Translations under genes and position numbers: made by a program
Assembly (NCBI GenBank): GCA_020628425.1
Contig: JAHDEZ010000027.1
Span: 1-36,877, forward strand
Direction of reading: 5' to 3'
DNA from: Hellea sp.
Lineage (GTDB): Bacteria; Pseudomonadota; Alphaproteobacteria; Caulobacterales; Maricaulaceae
Length of the DNA stretch: 36,877 bases
The notes under the pieces: model-generated
The model's input: only the letters and a program-made list of their open reading frames with translations
Database searches by the model: none
What the model was told of the DNA's origin: nothing
Part shown: in pieces, positions 33,818 through 36,877 of the stretch
Position numbering within the stretch: position 1 is the stretch's first letter
Layout: the number at the start of each line of letters is the position of its first letter

Positions 33818-35017
33818 ATGAGTGACTTTTTTAATCATTTATCTTGCATCGGATGGCCATGGCTATTCGGGATGGGCGTTTTGGGCTGGTTGCTCCACTG
33901 GCTTTGGTCGAAACTGTTTGGCAAAGGCCATGCAGGGGATCTGACCGCTGACGGTGAAGGCGCATTGCGTGCCGAAGCTGATGGTCTGCGCGCTCGCATC
34001 CGTGAGCTGGAAGGACGTTTGTCCGATAGTGACGGCGAAGTTTCAAGCCTGAAGACTAAGCTGGCGGCTGCCGGTACTGGCGCTGCTGCTGCTGCTGCGG
34101 GCGCTGCAACACTTGCCGCATCTGGTGATGCAGATGGCGATGACGATTCTTACGCTCTGGAATGGCGTAACCGTTATCTGGCTGCACGTGTTAAGTATCT
34201 TGAAGGTCGTTTGGCCGAAGCGCCAAAAGCGGCGCCGAAGCCAGCTACAAAGCCGGCTGCCAAGAAAAAGGCACCTGCCAAGAAGAAGGCAGCTCCTGCA
34301 AAGAAGCCTGCTGTCAAAAAGGCACCTGCCAAGAAAAAGGCGCCAGCTAAAAAGGCTGCACCAAAGCCTAAGGTTCTTTACACTGACGGTCCTACCGACG
34401 GAGCTCCAGATGATCTGAAGCTTATCAAAGGTATCGGTCCTAAGTTCGAAAAAGACCTTAACGGTAAAGGCATTTATTACTTCCGCCAGATTGCTGCTTG
34501 GAAGAAAAAAGATGTCGATATGGTCGAAGGTATCATCGACTCTATTCCGGGCCGCATTGAGCGCGACGAATGGGTACCTCAGGCTAAAGGTCTGGCAAAA
34601 GGCGGAAAGCCGCGTCCAATGAAAGCGGCTCCAGCGATTGCCAAGAAGTCTACGGCTAAAAAGTCTACGGCTAAGAAGGCACCTGCCAAGAAGGCGGCTT
34701 CTTCAAACCAGAAGTACTATGACGGTGTGAAGAAATTCCACAAATCCGCTAAGAACAGCACGATTGATGCAGTCGTGAAGTATTGCGGACCATCACTGCG
34801 TTCACGCGACGCATCTCTGGTGGCCTGTTCTGATGAGACCGAAATGGCGACTGTTGTCAGAAACTTCGGTATGAAAAAACTTGGCCTAGATAAGGCTGCT
34901 GCAGAGAAGGCCGCTGCTGATACTTGTGCCGAAATGAAGCCAGTGCGTCAGAAGAACCGTGCCGTGTTCTACTATCTGATGGCCAAGCGCGTCAAAAAGC
35001 TGAGCATCTTCGAATAG
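33818..35017 (+). CDS. membrane-anchored H3TH protein with histone-H1-like linkers and DUF2853-like domain
   Basis: A 399-residue modular protein. Residues 12-30 are a Trp-rich TM helix; the acidic N-terminus and basic following residues predict a cytoplasmic C-terminus. A coiled coil (44-84), Ala-rich and acidic stretches, and a second short coil (114-134) follow. A Lys/Ala/Pro tract (136-185) resembles histone H1 tails. Residues 192-262 are a helix-hairpin-helix/H3TH-type domain ('LKLIKGIGPKFEKDL', 'PGRIERDEWVPQAKGLA'). A second Lys/Ala tract spans 263-297. Residues 298-396 resemble DUF2853 ('KYCGPSLRSRDASLVACSD', 'NRAVFYYLMAK'). DNA binding is likely from the HhH and basic tracts; a function is not known. 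Ends at a strong terminator. Confidence 0.85.
   Translation: MSDFFNHLSCIGWPWLFGMGVLGWLLHWLWSKLFGKGHAGDLTADGEGALRAEADGLRARIRELEGRLSDSDGEVSSLKTKLAAAGTGAAAAAAGAATLAASGDADGDDDSYALEWRNRYLAARVKYLEGRLAEAPKAAPKPATKPAAKKKAPAKKKAAPAKKPAVKKAPAKKKAPAKKAAPKPKVLYTDGPTDGAPDDLKLIKGIGPKFEKDLNGKGIYYFRQIAAWKKKDVDMVEGIIDSIPGRIERDEWVPQAKGLAKGGKPRPMKAAPAIAKKSTAKKSTAKKAPAKKAASSNQKYYDGVKKFHKSAKNSTIDAVVKYCGPSLRSRDASLVACSDETEMATVVRNFGMKKLGLDKAAAEKAAADTCAEMKPVRQKNRAVFYYLMAKRVKKLSIFE
34268..34692 (+). repeat. in-frame 17-bp repeats in the H3TH gene
   Basis: AAGGCACCTGCCAAGAA occurs exactly at 34268-34284, 34319-34335 and 34676-34692, each in frame and encoding KAPAKK. A 15-bp unit AAGTCTACGGCTAAA is also tandemly duplicated at about 34647-34676, apart from its last base. 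Repeats lie in both Lys/Ala linkers that flank the H3TH domain. Recombination between them would keep the frame. Confidence 0.8.
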
Positions 35018-35039
35018 AAGATAGCTACGTAAAGCATAC

Positions 35040-35067
35040 AAACCCGCCTTTCGAGGCGGGTTTTTTT
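35040..35067 (+). terminator. strong intrinsic terminator of the OmpA/H3TH operon
   Basis: Arms AAACCCGCCT (35040-35049) and AGGCGGGTTT (35054-35063) pair over ten bases around the stable loop TTCG, and T residues continue to 35067. It is the best terminator in the window, and it begins 22 bases after the H3TH stop. It insulates the SDR operon that follows. Confidence 0.93.
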
Positions 35068-35147
35068 GTGCCTACATTTTCGAATTTATATTCAACTTTT
35101 TGCATATAGTTGTTGCATGGCCTTAAGCGTCTCGTTAGGAGTGCGCC

Positions 35148-35924
35148 ATGGATTTTTCTGGACTTCATGTAGCTGTAACCGGGGCAGGCGCTCCGACCGG
35201 CATAGGTCGAGCCTTTGCGAATATGTTTCTGGCAGAGGGCGCTAAAGTTTCAATCTCAGACCTCAGGGCACCGCAAGTCGACGGTATGGTCGGCTTTGCG
35301 TGTGACGTGGGGGATGAGACGGCCATTAACACCTTTATTGACGGCGCCGAAGCCGCCAATGGTCCAATTGATATATTTATCGCCAATGCGGGCGTTGGCT
35401 TTAGCGACACCAGAGATGGTGCGGCGAGCGCCGACAACAAAGCCTGGGAAACCAGCTGGGCGGTCAATGTGATGGGCGCGGTTTACCCGGCGCGCCGACT
35501 GACGCCCGGTTGGAAAAAACGCGGGGCAGGGTGTTTCGTTGTTGTTTCTTCGGCTGCTGGCTTGCTCAATCAAATTGGCAGCGCCTCTTATAGCGCTACG
35601 AAACACGCTGTGTTGGGGTTCGCTGAAGCCATGGCCATCGAGCACAAGGCCGACGGAATTTCCGTCCATGCTGTGTGTCCGCAATATGTCAAAACCAATA
35701 TGACTAAAGGCATGAGCTTTGCTGAAAACAATAAAGACGGTCTTTTGGAGCCGTCTGATGTCGCTCAGGCGCTCAAGTCATCCATTGAGAAAAATGAATT
35801 TTTGGTGTTGTCTCACCCCATAGTCGGTGAATATTTCAAAGCCAAAGCGATGGATTATGACCGCTATATCAGCGGCATGGCCAAGCTGAGATCCAAGGTC
35901 AGTCAAGACGACGTAAAACTATAA
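35148..35924 (+). CDS. SDR family oxidoreductase
   Basis: A 258-residue classical short-chain dehydrogenase/reductase. The nucleotide-binding glycine motif is 'TGAGAPTGIG' (11-20). It is slightly longer than the usual TGxxxGIG, owing to the two extra residues 'AP'. The NAG motif is 'ANAGVG'. The catalytic Tyr148-Lys152 lies in 'SYSATKHAV', preceded by the Ser of 'VVSSAAG'. Substrate unknown. AGGAG at 35137-35141 lies six bases before the ATG. It opens an operon with a second SDR and a phosphotransferase-family gene, an arrangement seen in acyl-CoA or fatty-acid catabolism clusters. Confidence 0.9.
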   Translation: MDFSGLHVAVTGAGAPTGIGRAFANMFLAEGAKVSISDLRAPQVDGMVGFACDVGDETAINTFIDGAEAANGPIDIFIANAGVGFSDTRDGAASADNKAWETSWAVNVMGAVYPARRLTPGWKKRGAGCFVVVSSAAGLLNQIGSASYSATKHAVLGFAEAMAIEHKADGISVHAVCPQYVKTNMTKGMSFAENNKDGLLEPSDVAQALKSSIEKNEFLVLSHPIVGEYFKAKAMDYDRYISGMAKLRSKVSQDDVKL

Positions 35925-35935
35925 GGGAGAAAACA

Positions 35936-36694
35936 GTGGCACGATTTGATTTTACGGGCAAAGTGGCCCTGATTGCAGGAGCCAGCCGCGGGATTGGCGA
36001 AGCCGTAGCTCACGGCCTGGCAGAACACGGTGCGACCGTTATCTGCACGAGCCGCAAGCTTGAAGCTTGTGAAAAAGTTGCCGACGACATTCGGGCGAAG
36101 GGTTTGAAGGCTTCAGCCAAAACGCTACATTTGGGCGAGGTCGACACACATCAGGCCGTTTTGGACGAAATCATGGCAGAGCACGGCCGCATTGACTATC
36201 TGGTAAATAACGGCGCGACCAATCCATATTTTGGCCCGGCTCATCTGGCCGAAGAATGGGCGTTTGATAAAACCTTTGAGGTCAATACACGGGGCCCGTA
36301 TTTCCTGACATCAAAAGCTATTCCGTTAATGCTCAAAAATGGTGGCGGCGCGGTTGTCAATGTGGCCTCTATTGATGGGCTTAATCCCGGCATGGCGCGT
36401 GTTATCTACGGCATGACCAAAGCCGCGCTGATCAATATGACCAAGGGGTTTGCGATTGAATACTCCAATCAGGGCATTCGGGTGAACGCGCTCTTACCTG
36501 GCTTTACGGATACAAAGCTGGCCTCCGCGCTTAAGGAAAACCCAATGGCGCAACAGATGATAAAAGCACTACCCATTAAACGTATGGCACAGCCGGACGA
36601 AATGACGGGCGCTGTACTTTATATGCTGTCTGATGAAGCCAGCTACTTCACGGGCCAAAGCATGGTCGTCGACGGAGGCAAGACGCTTCTATGA
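35936..36694 (+). CDS. SDR family oxidoreductase (second)
   Basis: A 252-residue classical SDR of the FabG-like type. It has 'GASRGIG' for the dinucleotide, 'VNNGATNPYFG' as the NNAG-like motif, catalytic Tyr158-Lys162 ('YGMTKAAL'), and the C-terminal 'SYFTGQSMVVDGG'. The catalytic Ser is in 'NVASIDG'. The two SDRs of this operon are clearly different proteins, not a recent duplication. GTG start at 35936 with GGGAG six bases upstream, and an 11-base gap to the first SDR. Its stop overlaps the next gene by four bases. Confidence 0.93.
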   Translation: MARFDFTGKVALIAGASRGIGEAVAHGLAEHGATVICTSRKLEACEKVADDIRAKGLKASAKTLHLGEVDTHQAVLDEIMAEHGRIDYLVNNGATNPYFGPAHLAEEWAFDKTFEVNTRGPYFLTSKAIPLMLKNGGGAVVNVASIDGLNPGMARVIYGMTKAALINMTKGFAIEYSNQGIRVNALLPGFTDTKLASALKENPMAQQMIKALPIKRMAQPDEMTGAVLYMLSDEASYFTGQSMVVDGGKTLL

Positions 36695-36877
36695 GCACTG
36701 AAAATCCTGCAGGCGACGTTAGAAAAGGCGAAGAGCTCGATATCGCAGCTATCGATGCTGTGCTCAAGGATAATGTGTCAGGCCTTGAAGGCACGCCAGA
36801 GGTCAAGCAGTTTTCCAGTGGTGCGTCGAACCTGACTTATGCGCTGACCTATCCCAATCGCTCTCTGGTTCTCAGAC
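36691..36877 (+). CDS. phosphotransferase (APH/ACAD10-like) family protein, 5' part
   Basis: The frame from the ATG at 36691 is open to the window end (62 codons). The translated start includes 'VKQFSSGASNLTYALTYP' and 'NRSLVLR', the N-terminal nucleotide-binding lobe of APH-type kinases related to ACAD10, which are often next to acyl-CoA dehydrogenases and SDRs. It overlaps the SDR stop in an ATGA. The rest of the gene is outside the window, so catalytic residues cannot be checked. Confidence 0.8.
   Translation, partial: MSTENPAGDVRKGEELDIAAIDAVLKDNVSGLEGTPEVKQFSSGASNLTYALTYPNRSLVLR

Overview
The window looks like a chromosomal segment from an alphaproteobacterium of the Caulobacter/Hyphomonas/Maricaulis side of the class. 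The reasons are the mreB-mreC-mreD-mrdA-rodA order, a permease with a STAS domain fused to an MlaE-type unit, an ATP-type pckA, frequent GTG/TTG starts with good Shine-Dalgarno (SD) sequences, and GANTC (CcrM-type) sites in several leaders. The genus cannot be fixed from the sequence alone. Base composition is balanced by eye. No tRNA, rRNA, CRISPR array, IS element or phage gene was seen. Coding density is very high: no gene-free stretch exceeds about 150 bp, and all six convergent gene pairs either overlap or lie 2-6 bp apart.

Layout. 1-864: a terminator ending an upstream unit, then a TVP38/VTT membrane protein. 997-6537: the elongasome operon mreBCD-mrdA-rodA, tightly overlapped. 6630-8051: a sodium:neurotransmitter-type symporter with its own promoter, convergent with a dipeptide epimerase (8056-9042). 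9093-12635: an Mla-type lipid ABC system (STAS-MlaE, MlaF, MlaD, auxiliary lipoprotein). 12638-14926: a large two-TM coiled-coil protein on the minus strand, TipN-like in architecture. It is divergent from a small winged-helix-like protein across a promoter with an inverted repeat. 15263-17767: a CPBP protease, an orphan HPt protein and an alpha/beta hydrolase. 17748-20042: a DEAD-box helicase with an SR/SK-rich tail and a beta carbonic anhydrase. 20039-22228: pckA followed directly by a HAD phosphatase, with a LacI-type operator and three GANTC sites upstream. 22377-24947: GST/pirin divergent pair, a VOC protein and a second GST. 24972-32524: a peptide-degradation neighbourhood (M1 peptidase, Tat-signal DUF6702-like protein, two divergent M28 peptidases) with a GT10 fucosyltransferase-like gene inside it. 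32655-35017: an inner-membrane-anchored OmpA protein plus a membrane-anchored, histone-H1-like H3TH protein fused to a DUF2853-like domain, closed by a strong terminator. 35148-end: two SDR dehydrogenases and the start of a phosphotransferase-family gene.

How it fits together. Much of the window concerns the envelope: wall elongation, muropeptide dipeptide recycling, phospholipid trafficking, membrane proteases, a putative polarity scaffold and a peptidoglycan-binding OmpA protein. The most unusual element is the OmpA/H3TH-DUF2853 pair. Its predicted topology would place a wall-binding domain in the periplasm and a DNA-binding, lysine-rich protein on the cytoplasmic face of the same membrane, a possible nucleoid-envelope tether. 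That idea is inference from architecture only.
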